From NCBI RefSeq assembly GCF_001424195.1, contig NZ_LMOO01000001.1, positions 1,591,965 to 1,655,964 of the forward strand: a DNA stretch of 64,000 bases, given 5' to 3'. Below, piece by piece: positions 53,898 through 61,824 of this stretch. The position numbers and the translations under genes are program-made. This DNA comes from Cellulomonas sp. Leaf334. GTDB taxonomy: Bacteria > Actinomycetota > Actinomycetes > Actinomycetales > Cellulomonadaceae. Each line of letters starts with the position of its first letter. Within the stretch, counting starts at the first letter, position 1. The notes under the pieces were generated by a model, which did no database searches, was not told where the DNA came from, and saw only the letters and a program-made list of their open reading frames with translations.

Positions 53898-53984
53898 CCG
53901 TCCAGTCTGCCCGTTCCGTGCACCGGGGCGAGGCGACACCCTGGCGACAAGTGCGGAGGTCAGGGGCGGGGTCGCGTTCGGTGT

Positions 53985-53994
53985 GAAGCGTTTC
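53985..53994. promoter_or_regulatory. LacI-type half-operator upstream of the GH5 gene
   Basis: GAAGCGTTTC is an imperfect 10-bp palindrome (one mismatch) with a central CG, as in LacI-family operators, 155 bp before the GH5 ATG. Cellulomonas-like polysaccharidases are commonly repressed by such LacI proteins, so this is a candidate site. Confidence 0.3.
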
Positions 53995-54035
53995 GGGCCG
54001 TGGAGAGCGCCTCCCCGACCTGGTTGTGTGACCAC

Positions 54036-54077
54036 GCACCCGCCCGTCGGCCGGCCGGCGGAACGGCGGGCGGGTGC
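54036..54077. promoter_or_regulatory. 11-bp stem-loop in the leader of the GH5 gene
   Basis: Positions 54036-54046 pair perfectly with 54067-54077 around a 20-nt GC-rich loop, ending about 72 bp before the ATG. It could be a leader element, an mRNA 5' stabiliser or a terminator for read-through. Function unknown. Confidence 0.45.
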
Positions 54078-54149
54078 TTCCACTCCAGAACCCCTCGAGG
54101 CTGCCGCGTGCCCGCGGCCGGCCCGATGCCCCAGGAACGAGGAAGTCCC

Positions 54150-55583
54150 ATGAGGTCTCGACTGTCCAAGTTGTCCGGCGCCGCCCTGGCTGCCGCGGTC
54201 GTCGCGCTCGGCGCGACGTCGCTGATCTCGTCGTCGGCGCAGGCCGCGACGCCGCCCGGCCTGCACGTCTCCGGCACCCAGCTCGTGGAGAAGGACGGCA
54301 CCCCCTTCATCGCCCGCGGCGTCAGCCACGCCCACACCTGGTACACGTCCCAGACCCCGACGGCGATCCCCGCGATCCGTGCAGCCGGCGCGAACGCCCT
54401 GCGCGTGGTGCTCTCCGGCGGTGACCGCTGGACCAAGAACGACGCCGCCGACGTCGCCAACGTCATCAGCCTCTGCAAGGCCAACAAGCTCATCTGCATG
54501 CTCGAGAACCACGACACCACGGGCTACGGCGAGCAGAGCGGCGCGGTCACGCTGGACACCGCCGCCAACTACTGGGTGAGCATCGCGTCGGCCCTCAAGG
54601 GCCAGGAGGACTACGTCCAGATCAACATCGGCAACGAGCCGTTCGGCAACAACGCCACGGAGAACGCCAAGTGGGCGTCCGCCAGCTCGGCCGCGATCAT
54701 CAAGCTCCGCAACGCGGGCCTGCACCACAACATCGTCATCGACGCCCCGTCGTGGGGTCAGGACTGGGCCGGGATCATGCGGGACAACGCCGCGACGGTG
54801 GCCGCGTCGGACCCCGACAAGAACGTCCTGTTCTCCGTGCACATGTACGGCGTCTACAACAACGCCTCGACGATCAACGCGTACCTGGACGCGTTCAAGT
54901 CGAAGGGCCTGCCGCTCGTCATCGGCGAGTTCGGCTTCGACCACTCCGACGGCAACCCCGACGAGGACACGATCATGTCCGAGTCGGTCAAGCGCGGTCT
55001 CGGCTACTACGGCTGGTCCTGGTCGGGCAACGGTGGCGGTGTCGAGTACCTCGACATGGTGACGAGCTTCAACCCGTCGCAGCTCACCTCGTGGGGCACC
55101 CGCATCTTCAACGGCTCCAACGGCATCAAGTCCACGGCCGTGACCGCGAAGATCTACGGCGGCGTCCAGCCGACCACCCCCGCCCCGACCACGCCGGCAC
55201 CGACCACGCCCGCGCCCACCACGCCGGCGCCCACGACCCCGGCGCCCACCACCCCGGCGCCGACGACCCCGCCGCCCTCGGACAAGGGGTGCACCGCTGC
55301 CCTCACGGTCAGCAACACGTGGCCCGGTGGCTACCAGGCCGCCGTCACCGTCAAGAACGGCAGCACGATGATCAGCAGCTGGAAGACGTCCTTCACGCTG
55401 CCCTCGGGTGGCGCGGTGGCGAGCGGCTGGTCCGGCACGTACTCGGCGTCCGGCTCGACCGTCACGGTGTCCAACGCCGCCTGGAACGGTCTGCTCGGCT
55501 CCGGCGCGTCGACCACCTACGGCTTCGTGGGCAGCGGCACGGCGCCGAGCTCCTCGACCACGGTGAGCTGCACCGCCAGCTGA
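54150..55583 (+). CDS. Secreted GH5 endo-glycanase (probable beta-mannanase) with CBM2
   Basis: This 477-residue secreted enzyme has a signal peptide 1-32 ending SSSAQA. The GH5 catalytic domain (about 34-345) has INIGNEPFG (acid/base Glu163), VHMYGVY and IGEFGFDHSDG (nucleophile Glu260); these spacings fit GH5 subfamily 8 beta-mannanases. A (TTPAP)6 linker follows (about 341-373). The C-terminal CBM2 (about 374-477) begins GCTAALTVSNTWPGGYQAAV, ends VSCTAS and has two Cys at its ends for a disulfide; it binds cellulose. GAGGAAG precedes the ATG. A 15-bp terminator hairpin follows. Mannanase is favoured, but endoglucanase is not excluded. Confidence 0.93.
   Translation: MRSRLSKLSGAALAAAVVALGATSLISSSAQAATPPGLHVSGTQLVEKDGTPFIARGVSHAHTWYTSQTPTAIPAIRAAGANALRVVLSGGDRWTKNDAADVANVISLCKANKLICMLENHDTTGYGEQSGAVTLDTAANYWVSIASALKGQEDYVQINIGNEPFGNNATENAKWASASSAAIIKLRNAGLHHNIVIDAPSWGQDWAGIMRDNAATVAASDPDKNVLFSVHMYGVYNNASTINAYLDAFKSKGLPLVIGEFGFDHSDGNPDEDTIMSESVKRGLGYYGWSWSGNGGGVEYLDMVTSFNPSQLTSWGTRIFNGSNGIKSTAVTAKIYGGVQPTTPAPTTPAPTTPAPTTPAPTTPAPTTPAPTTPPPSDKGCTAALTVSNTWPGGYQAAVTVKNGSTMISSWKTSFTLPSGGAVASGWSGTYSASGSTVTVSNAAWNGLLGSGASTTYGFVGSGTAPSSSTTVSCTAS
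55171..55275 (+). repeat. 15-bp tandem repeat coding the TTPAP linker
   Basis: About six to seven copies of a 15-bp ACCACCCCGGCGCCC-like unit encode the Thr-Thr-Pro-Ala-Pro linker between the GH5 domain and CBM2. Copies differ only at synonymous positions. Copy-number change by slippage would alter linker length in frame. Confidence 0.85.
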
Positions 55584-55601
55584 TCGCGCACTGATCGGAC
55601 G

Positions 55602-55636
55602 CAGGAGGCCGGGGTCACGACGACCCCGGCCTCCTG
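55602..55636. terminator. 15-bp hairpin terminator after the GH5 gene
   Basis: Positions 55602-55616 pair perfectly with 55622-55636 around a 5-nt loop, 18 bp after the GH5 stop and 17 bp before the end of the convergent DinB-like gene. It is a probable bidirectional terminator without a T-tract. Confidence 0.75.
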
Positions 55637-55653
55637 TGCGTCTCAGGGGTGTC

Positions 55654-56247
55654 TCACGGGGTCCATGCCGGGGAGCGTCCGAGGTAGCGCAGCAGCACCT
55701 CGACCGGCCCGTCGCCCTCCTCGGCCGGCAGGACGGGTGCGTAGGCGAAGGCGCGCAGGGGCTCGACGAACTGCACCGCGGCCTCGTGCAGCGCGGCGGC
55801 GAGCTCGGGTGTGAGCGGGGAGGGCTGGCCGGTCGCCACCGCGATGTCCCAGGCGTGGACGGCTGCGTCCAGCGCGCACGCGGCCGCCCCGACCCACGGC
55901 GCGAGCGGGCCGACGGGCAGCGGCGTCGTGACGTCCGGGCCGTCTGCCGGGACCGTCGACCAGGCGAGGGCGGCGGAGCGGGTGGCGGACTCGACGAGGG
56001 CCACCGGGTCGCCGGTCAGGTGCCCGGACGGTTCGAAGGGGTTCTCCGTGGGCCACCCCTCACCGGTGATCGTGGCGGCATACCCCTGCTGGTCCCCTGC
56101 GGCGTGCTGCAGCACCTGCGCGACGGTCCACTGCGCGCAGGGCGTCGGGCGGTCCCAGGCGTCGGGCGGCACCGACGCAGCCACGTCGCGCAGCGCCCGG
56201 TGCGCCTGGTCGAGGACTGCCCAGCTGGTCGCGTTCTGCTCGGTCAT
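55654..56247 (-). CDS. TIGR03086/DinB-like metal-binding protein
   Basis: This 197-residue protein of the mycothiol-dependent enzyme/maleylpyruvate isomerase-like group has TPCAQWTVAQVLQHAAGDQQ (metal-ligand His), a central region, and ALDAAVHAWDIAVATGQ (second His with Asp). Such DinB-fold proteins in actinobacteria often bind a divalent metal and may use mycothiol as co-substrate. Mycothiol synthase is encoded 1.3 kb away. No Shine-Dalgarno decides between starts; ATG 56247 gives the typical length. A 15-bp inverted repeat lies upstream. Confidence 0.85.
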   Translation of the reverse strand: MTEQNATSWAVLDQAHRALRDVAASVPPDAWDRPTPCAQWTVAQVLQHAAGDQQGYAATITGEGWPTENPFEPSGHLTGDPVALVESATRSAALAWSTVPADGPDVTTPLPVGPLAPWVGAAACALDAAVHAWDIAVATGQPSPLTPELAAALHEAAVQFVEPLRAFAYAPVLPAEEGDGPVEVLLRYLGRSPAWTP

Positions 56248-56293
56248 CGTCGTGCCTTCCGTCGGCGGGTCGATGGTTCCACCCTACCAGAAC

Positions 56294-56308
56294 GGAATGT
56301 TCCATTCC
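56294..56308. promoter_or_regulatory. 15-bp inverted repeat upstream of the DinB-like gene
   Basis: GGAATG (56294-56299) and CATTCC (56303-56308) form a perfect 6-bp inverted repeat with a 3-bp centre, in a locally AT-rich gap between two minus-strand genes. It is a possible operator or promoter element for the DinB-like gene. The evidence is only the symmetry and position. Confidence 0.35.
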
Positions 56309-56309
56309 A

Positions 56310-57524
56310 CTATTTCCAGAGCCTCCGGAGGTTGCGCGTCGCCTCGCGGCCCGCACGGTTGGCGCCGACCGTCGAGGCGCTCGGGCCGTACCCCACGAGC
56401 TGGACCCGGGGGTCGGCGACGACCTGCGTCCCGTCCATCACGATGCCGCCACCGCGGGCGCGCAGCCCGAGGGGTGCGAGATGGTCGAGGGCCGCCCGGT
56501 ACCCCGTGCACCACAGCAGCGTGCGCGCCTCGACGTGCGCCGGGCCGCCGACCCAGCCCTCGCCGGGGCTGTCGGGAGCGTCCCACTCGACGCCGTCCGC
56601 GGTGATGCGGTCGAACATGGGCCGGGCGCGCAGGACCCCCGCGGTGATGCCGGTGCGGTACGCCGGCGTGAGCGGCAGGCCGGTCACGCTCACGATGCTC
56701 TCCGGCGGCAGCCCGGCGCGCGTGCGGTCGTCGACCCGCGCGACGGCGTCCCGGCCCACCTCGGGGGTGAAGCTCTCGTCGCGCCAGGCAGGGGGACGAC
56801 GGGTGACCCAGGTGGTCGACGTGACGCGCGCGAGCAGGAGCGTGAGCTGCACGGCCGAGGTGCCGCCCCCGACCACCACCACGTGCCCGTCGGCGACGTC
56901 GGCGGGCAGCCGGAAGTCATGGGCGTGCAGCTGGCGCCCGCGAAACGTCCCGCGGCCGGGGTACGCGGGCCAGAACGGCTTCTGCCAGGTGCCCGACGCG
57001 TTGATCAGCCCGCGGGCGCGCCAGACGACGGACTCGTCGGGGCGCTCGACGCTGCGGGACCGCACCAGGAGAAGGTCCCCCTCGGACTCGACCCGCTCGA
57101 CCCGCACCGGGCGCTGGACGCGCAGCTCGAACGCGTCCTCGTACTGCGCGAAGTAGTAGGGGACGGCGAACGCCGCCGGTTCGGTCGGGTCACCGACGAC
57201 GAGAGGCATCCCGGGCAGCTCGTGAACCCCGTGCGCGTCCGCCATCGTCAGGTCCGGCCACCGGTGCTGCCACGCACCACCCGCCTGCGCACCGTCGTCC
57301 AGCACGACGAACGTCGCCGCCGCCTCTTCCCACCCGCGCTCACCGACCGCGACGAGCCCTGCCCGCCGCAGGTGGTACGCCGACGAGAGCCCCGCCTGAC
57401 CCGCACCGATCACGACCACCGTGACGTCGACCGGGGTCGTCGTGCCCGCCCGTCGCGCCCGCCTCGACCGGCGGGTGTCCTGCGGGCGGTCGTCGAGCGG
57501 CAAGGCGTTCCCCGAGGCATCCAT
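56310..57524 (-). CDS. FAD-dependent NAD(P)-binding oxidoreductase (flavoprotein monooxygenase-like)
   Basis: This 404-residue protein has an N-terminal FAD loop VVVIGAGQAGLSSAYHLRRA and a second dinucleotide-binding loop HVVVVGGGTSAVQLTLLLAR, the arrangement of CzcO/YpdA-type flavoproteins and Baeyer-Villiger-like monooxygenases. The FxGxxxHxxxW-type signature is not exact (RGRQLHAHDF). Substrate unknown. ATG 57524 starts MDASGNALPLDDRP; a 30-residue basic N-terminal stretch precedes the fold. It lies 62 bp upstream of the DinB-like gene on the same strand and may be transcribed with it. Confidence 0.85.
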   Translation of the reverse strand: MDASGNALPLDDRPQDTRRSRRARRAGTTTPVDVTVVVIGAGQAGLSSAYHLRRAGLVAVGERGWEEAAATFVVLDDGAQAGGAWQHRWPDLTMADAHGVHELPGMPLVVGDPTEPAAFAVPYYFAQYEDAFELRVQRPVRVERVESEGDLLLVRSRSVERPDESVVWRARGLINASGTWQKPFWPAYPGRGTFRGRQLHAHDFRLPADVADGHVVVVGGGTSAVQLTLLLARVTSTTWVTRRPPAWRDESFTPEVGRDAVARVDDRTRAGLPPESIVSVTGLPLTPAYRTGITAGVLRARPMFDRITADGVEWDAPDSPGEGWVGGPAHVEARTLLWCTGYRAALDHLAPLGLRARGGGIVMDGTQVVADPRVQLVGYGPSASTVGANRAGREATRNLRRLWK

Positions 57525-57594
57525 CGCCCGCCAACGTACCCGCTCACCCGACCGGCACCGTCCGGCTGAGGCTCTCTCGTGGTGGGATGGAGCC

Positions 57595-58566
57595 ATGCTC
57601 GACGACGTGTCCATGCAGGTCATCCTCAGTGCGACGGCCGGCCCGCTGCCCGCCGCCTCCGCCGGCGCCGTGCGCACCCTCGCGGACCGGGCCGCCGCGG
57701 TCGACGGGGTCCCTCCGCTCTCGGAGCAGCCGTTGCTCTGGCTGAGCGCCTCCGAGGCGCCGGTGATCCACCTGTGCGCGTCCGTCGGTGCCGACCTCGT
57801 CGGCTACGCGCAGCTCGACGTCGGCACCCAGTCGTCGACGAAGGCGGAGCTGGTCGTCGATCCCGCGCACCGCCGCGCCGGGGTGGGCCGCGCGCTCCTG
57901 ACCCGCGCGCTCGCCGAGACGGCGGTCGTGCCGGGGCGCACCCTGCGAGTGTGGGCGCACGGGGACCTGTCGGCGGCGCGACGGTTCGCCGAGGACCAGG
58001 GCATGGTCGTCGTGCGCGAGCTGCTGCAGATGCGCGTCGACCTGACGACGCGACCGGCGACCACCCCCGCCCTGCCGACGGGGGTCACGGTGCGGTCGTT
58101 CGAGCCGGGGCGCGACGAGGACGCGTGGCGCCGCGTGAACTCCCGGGCGTTCGCGTACCACCCGGAGCAGGGGCGGATGACGTCGGCGGACCTGCGCGCC
58201 CGGGAGCAGGAGCCGTGGTTCGACCCGGAGGGCTTCCTGCTCGCGGAGCGCGACGGGATCCTGCTGGGCTCGGTGTGGACGAAGGTGCACCCCGCGGGCG
58301 AGCACGGTGCGGAGCCGGTGGGCGAGATCTACGTGGTCGGGGTGGACCCGGACGCACAGGGACTGGGCCTGGGGCGTGCCCTGACGGCGCTGGGCCTGGA
58401 CCACCTGGCCGCCCGCGGGCTGGGTGCGGCGATCCTCTACACCGGCGCGGAGAACACCGTCGCGGTGCACACCTACGAGCGCGCGGGCTTCGTCCGCTCG
58501 GCCGTGGACGTGATGTTCGGTTCGGATACCCCGAGTTCACCTGCGGGTGTCACGATGGGCGCATGA
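57595..58566 (+). CDS. mshD: Mycothiol synthase
   Basis: This 323-residue tandem GNAT protein makes the last step of mycothiol synthesis, acetylating Cys-GlcN-Ins with acetyl-CoA. The N-terminal GNAT half has [18 protein letters not shown]; the C-terminal active half has [40 protein letters not shown] with TKVHPAG, and [20 protein letters not shown]. This gene is a marker of Actinobacteria. ATG 57595 is chosen by protein start. Its stop overlaps the ppk start (ATGA). Confidence 0.94.
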   Translation: MLDDVSMQVILSATAGPLPAASAGAVRTLADRAAAVDGVPPLSEQPLLWLSASEAPVIHLCASVGADLVGYAQLDVGTQSSTKAELVVDPAHRRAGVGRALLTRALAETAVVPGRTLRVWAHGDLSAARRFAEDQGMVVVRELLQMRVDLTTRPATTPALPTGVTVRSFEPGRDEDAWRRVNSRAFAYHPEQGRMTSADLRAREQEPWFDPEGFLLAERDGILLGSVWTKVHPAGEHGAEPVGEIYVVGVDPDAQGLGLGRALTALGLDHLAARGLGAAILYTGAENTVAVHTYERAGFVRSAVDVMFGSDTPSSPAGVTMGA

Positions 58567-60800
58567 CGGACGCCACCGCCCTCGACCCCGCCCTGGCCGC
58601 GGCCATCGCCGAGCACATGGCCCAGAGCGACATCGCGGAGCACATCGACAGCGCCGAGCCGCTGCCCGACGGACGGTTCCTCGATCGCGAGCTCTCCTGG
58701 CTCGCCTTCAACCAGCGCGTGCTCGAGCTGGCGGAGGACGAGGCCATCCCGCTCCTGGAACGCGTGCGGTTCCTGGCCATCTTCGCGTCCAACCTCGACG
58801 AGTTCTTCATGGTCCGGGTGGCCGGTCTCAAGCGGCGCATCGCGACCGGGATCGCGGTCACGGCCGCGTCGGGTCTGTCTCCGCGGCAGGTCCTGGAGGC
58901 GATCAGCGAGGAGGCGCACAAGCTCACGGCCCGCCACGCCGCGGTGTTCGCCGAGCAGGTGCAGCCCGCGCTCGCGAACGAGGGCATCACGCTGGTGCGT
59001 TGGGACGAGCTGGGCGAGAGCGAGCAGGACCGGCTGCGCAAGTTCTTCCGCCGGCAGATCTTCCCCGTCCTGACGCCACTGGCGGTGGACCCGGCGCACC
59101 CGTTCCCGTACATCTCGGGGCTGTCGCTGAACCTGGCCGTCGTGGTGACCAACCCCGCGACCGGCAAGGAGCACTTCGCGCGCGTCAAGGTACCGCCGCT
59201 GCTCCCCCGGTTCATCGCGGTCGACGCGTCGGGCCGGCCGAGCGCACCGGACGTCCAGGCGGCTTCGCCCGAGAAGGGCCCGATGTCGTTCGTGCCCGTC
59301 GAGGACGTCATCTCCGAGCACCTCGAGCAGCTGTTCCCCGGCATGGTCGTCCAGGAGCACCACACGTTCCGGGTGACGCGCAACGAGGACGTGGAGGTCG
59401 AGGAGGACGACGCCGAGAACCTCCTCAAGGCGATGGAGAAGGAGCTGCTGCGCCGCCGCTTCGGGCCGCCGGTGCGTCTGGAGATCGCCGACGGCATCAG
59501 CCCTCGCATCCGCAACCTGCTCATCCGGGAGCTCGACGTCGCGGAGGACGAGGTCTACCAGCTGCCCGCCCCGCTGGACGCGACGGGCCTCAACCTCATC
59601 GCCGACCTCGACCGCGCGGCCCTGCAGTTCCCCCGGTTCATCGCCTCCACCCCCCGTCAGCTGGCCGAGGTGGAGAGCGCGACGCCCGCGGACATGTTCG
59701 CCAAGATCCGCGAGCGCGACATCCTCCTGCACCACCCGTACGACTCGTTCTCGACGTCGGTGCAGACGTTCCTGCAGCAGGCCGCGGCGGACCCGCAGGT
59801 GCTGGCCATCAAGCAGACGCTGTACCGGACGTCGGGCGACTCCCCCATCGTCGACGCCCTGATCGACGCCGCCGAGGCCGGCAAGCAGGTGCTGGCGCTG
59901 GTGGAGATCAAGGCGCGGTTCGACGAGCAGAACAACATCTCCTGGGCGCGCAAGCTCGAGCAGGCCGGCGTGCACGTCGTGTACGGCATCGTCGGCCTGA
60001 AGACGCACTGCAAGCTGTCGCTCGTGGTGCGCCAGGAGTCCGACGGGCTGCGCCGGTACTGCCACATCGGCACCGGCAACTACAACCCGAAGACGGCGCG
60101 GCTGTACACGGACCACGGGCTGCTCACCAGCGACCCGGAGGTCGGCCAGGACCTGACCCGCCTGTTCAACCAGCTCTCCGGCTACGCGCCGAAGTCGCGG
60201 TTCCACCGGCTGCTCGTCGCCCCGCGCTCCGTCCGGGCCGGGCTCGTCGAGCGCATCGACCGGGAGGCCGACGCGGCACGGATGGGCCAGCCCGCGTGGA
60301 TCAAGATCAAGGTCAACTCAATGGTCGACGAGGCCACGATCGACGCGCTGTACCGCGCGTCGCAGGCGGGCGTCCCGGTCGACATGGTGGTCCGCGGCAT
60401 CTGCGCGCTGCGGCCGGGGGTGCCGGGCCTGTCGGAGAACATCCGGGTGCGCTCGATCCTCGGGCGGTTCCTGGAGCACTCGCGCATCTTCGCGTTCGCG
60501 CACGCCACGGCGCAGAGCGACGCGGGGTTCGAGGGTCCCGAGGTCTACATCGGGTCCGCCGACCTCATGCACCGCAACCTCGACCGACGTGTCGAGGCGC
60601 TGGTCCGCATCGCCGACCCCGACCAGGTCAGCGAGCTCATCGAGCTCATGGACGAGTCGACGGACGACGGCACGTCCTCGTGGCACCTCAACCAGGACGG
60701 GACGTGGCAGCGGCACCACCTCGGGCCGGACGGACCGCTCGTGGACCTGCAGGCCGCGTTGATCTACCGGCAGCGGCGCCGGCCGGGCACGGGACGGTGA
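58563..60800 (+). CDS. ppk: Polyphosphate kinase 1
   Basis: This 745-residue PPK1 reversibly transfers phosphate from ATP to polyphosphate chains. Features include the N domain ([20 protein letters not shown]), [15 protein letters not shown], and the catalytic core with the phosphorylated His region [37 protein letters not shown], and the second PLD-like [20 protein letters not shown]. It is coupled to mshD and to the downstream mutT1-like gene by overlapping codons. Confidence 0.96.
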   Translation: MTDATALDPALAAAIAEHMAQSDIAEHIDSAEPLPDGRFLDRELSWLAFNQRVLELAEDEAIPLLERVRFLAIFASNLDEFFMVRVAGLKRRIATGIAVTAASGLSPRQVLEAISEEAHKLTARHAAVFAEQVQPALANEGITLVRWDELGESEQDRLRKFFRRQIFPVLTPLAVDPAHPFPYISGLSLNLAVVVTNPATGKEHFARVKVPPLLPRFIAVDASGRPSAPDVQAASPEKGPMSFVPVEDVISEHLEQLFPGMVVQEHHTFRVTRNEDVEVEEDDAENLLKAMEKELLRRRFGPPVRLEIADGISPRIRNLLIRELDVAEDEVYQLPAPLDATGLNLIADLDRAALQFPRFIASTPRQLAEVESATPADMFAKIRERDILLHHPYDSFSTSVQTFLQQAAADPQVLAIKQTLYRTSGDSPIVDALIDAAEAGKQVLALVEIKARFDEQNNISWARKLEQAGVHVVYGIVGLKTHCKLSLVVRQESDGLRRYCHIGTGNYNPKTARLYTDHGLLTSDPEVGQDLTRLFNQLSGYAPKSRFHRLLVAPRSVRAGLVERIDREADAARMGQPAWIKIKVNSMVDEATIDALYRASQAGVPVDMVVRGICALRPGVPGLSENIRVRSILGRFLEHSRIFAFAHATAQSDAGFEGPEVYIGSADLMHRNLDRRVEALVRIADPDQVSELIELMDESTDDGTSSWHLNQDGTWQRHHLGPDGPLVDLQAALIYRQRRRPGTGR

Positions 60801-61774
60801 CGCCAGCTCACGCACCGGTCGTCGTCGAGGCGGCCGGGGCCCTGGTGTGGCGCGTCCGGCTGGGCACGCTGCAGGTCGCCCTGGTGCACCGCCCGCGCTA
60901 CGACGACTGGTCGTGGCCGAAGGGCAAGGTGGACCCCGGGGAGACGATCCTCGCGGCGGCGACACGTGAGGTCGCGGAGGAGACCGCGCACGACGTCGTC
61001 CTCGGCATCCCGCTGCCCGGGCTCGAGTACGCGCTGTCCGATGGACGCCGCAAGCGGGTGCACTACTGGGCCGCCCAGGTGGCCGGGCGCCCCGACGCCG
61101 CCGCGCTGCGCGCCCGTGCGCCGGTCCCGCCGGTGTCGCCGAAGGAGATCGACCAGCTGCGCTGGTTCGACGTGGTCACGGCCGCCAAGCGGCTGACCCG
61201 CGACGACGACCGGGAACCCCTGGCGGAGCTCGTCGAGGCGTACGAGAAGGACCGGTTGGACACGCGCGCACTCGTCATCGCCCGGCACGGCACGGCTCGG
61301 CGGCGCGCGGACTGGAAGGGCACCGAGCTGGACCGCCCGCTGACGCCGGAGGGGCAGCGCCAGGCGCGCGCTCTCGTGCCCGTGCTGTCGACGTTCGGCG
61401 TCGCTCGCGTGGTCACCAGCGCGTGGGCGCGCTGCGTCAGCACGGTCGCGCCGTACGCCGCGGCGGCACAGGTCGCCGCCGAGGTCCTGCCCGTGCTCAC
61501 CGAGGCGGAGCACTCGACGTCACCGGCCCGGGTGGCCGCGGAGGTCCTGCAGCTCCTGGAGCAGACCGGGGACGCCGTGCTGTGCACGCACCGGCCGGTG
61601 CTCCCGACGGTCGTCGACGTGCTGGCGCAGCACGCGCGCCGCAGCGTGGCCGACGCGCTGCCCGCCACGGACCCGTTCCTGCACCCCGCCCAGGTGCTGG
61701 TCGCGCACGTCGCGCAGACCCCGAAGGGCCCGCGCGTGGTCGCGACGGAGACGCACCGCCCGGGCGAGGCGTAA
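60797..61774 (+). CDS. MutT1-type Nudix hydrolase/histidine phosphatase fusion
   Basis: This 325-residue protein combines an N-terminal Nudix domain ([27 protein letters not shown]) with a C-terminal histidine phosphatase domain beginning [18 protein letters not shown] (RHG motif). In mycobacteria this architecture is MutT1, which degrades oxidised nucleotides such as 8-oxo-dGTP or diadenosine polyphosphates. GTG 60797 overlaps the ppk stop (GTGA). It is the last gene of the mshD-ppk operon and is followed by a 16-bp terminator. The Nudix box ends AHDV rather than the usual Gly-hydrophobic pair. Confidence 0.92.
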   Translation: MTPAHAPVVVEAAGALVWRVRLGTLQVALVHRPRYDDWSWPKGKVDPGETILAAATREVAEETAHDVVLGIPLPGLEYALSDGRRKRVHYWAAQVAGRPDAAALRARAPVPPVSPKEIDQLRWFDVVTAAKRLTRDDDREPLAELVEAYEKDRLDTRALVIARHGTARRRADWKGTELDRPLTPEGQRQARALVPVLSTFGVARVVTSAWARCVSTVAPYAAAAQVAAEVLPVLTEAEHSTSPARVAAEVLQLLEQTGDAVLCTHRPVLPTVVDVLAQHARRSVADALPATDPFLHPAQVLVAHVAQTPKGPRVVATETHRPGEA

Positions 61775-61776
61775 CC

Positions 61777-61814
61777 GGACGAGGCCCGGGGGTGACATCC
61801 CCCGGGCCTCGTCC
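61777..61814. terminator. 16-bp hairpin terminator after mutT1-like gene
   Basis: Positions 61777-61792 pair perfectly with 61799-61814 around a 6-nt loop, 3 bp after the TAA stop. The convergent pectate lyase gene ends at 61825, so it may serve both directions. No T-tract. Confidence 0.78.
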
Positions 61815-61824
61815 GTGCTGTGGA

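Noticed and set aside
55171..55275. Regular short repeats, considered as a CRISPR array
   Set aside because: Units are adjacent without spacers and encode a TTPAP linker in frame; no cas genes are present.
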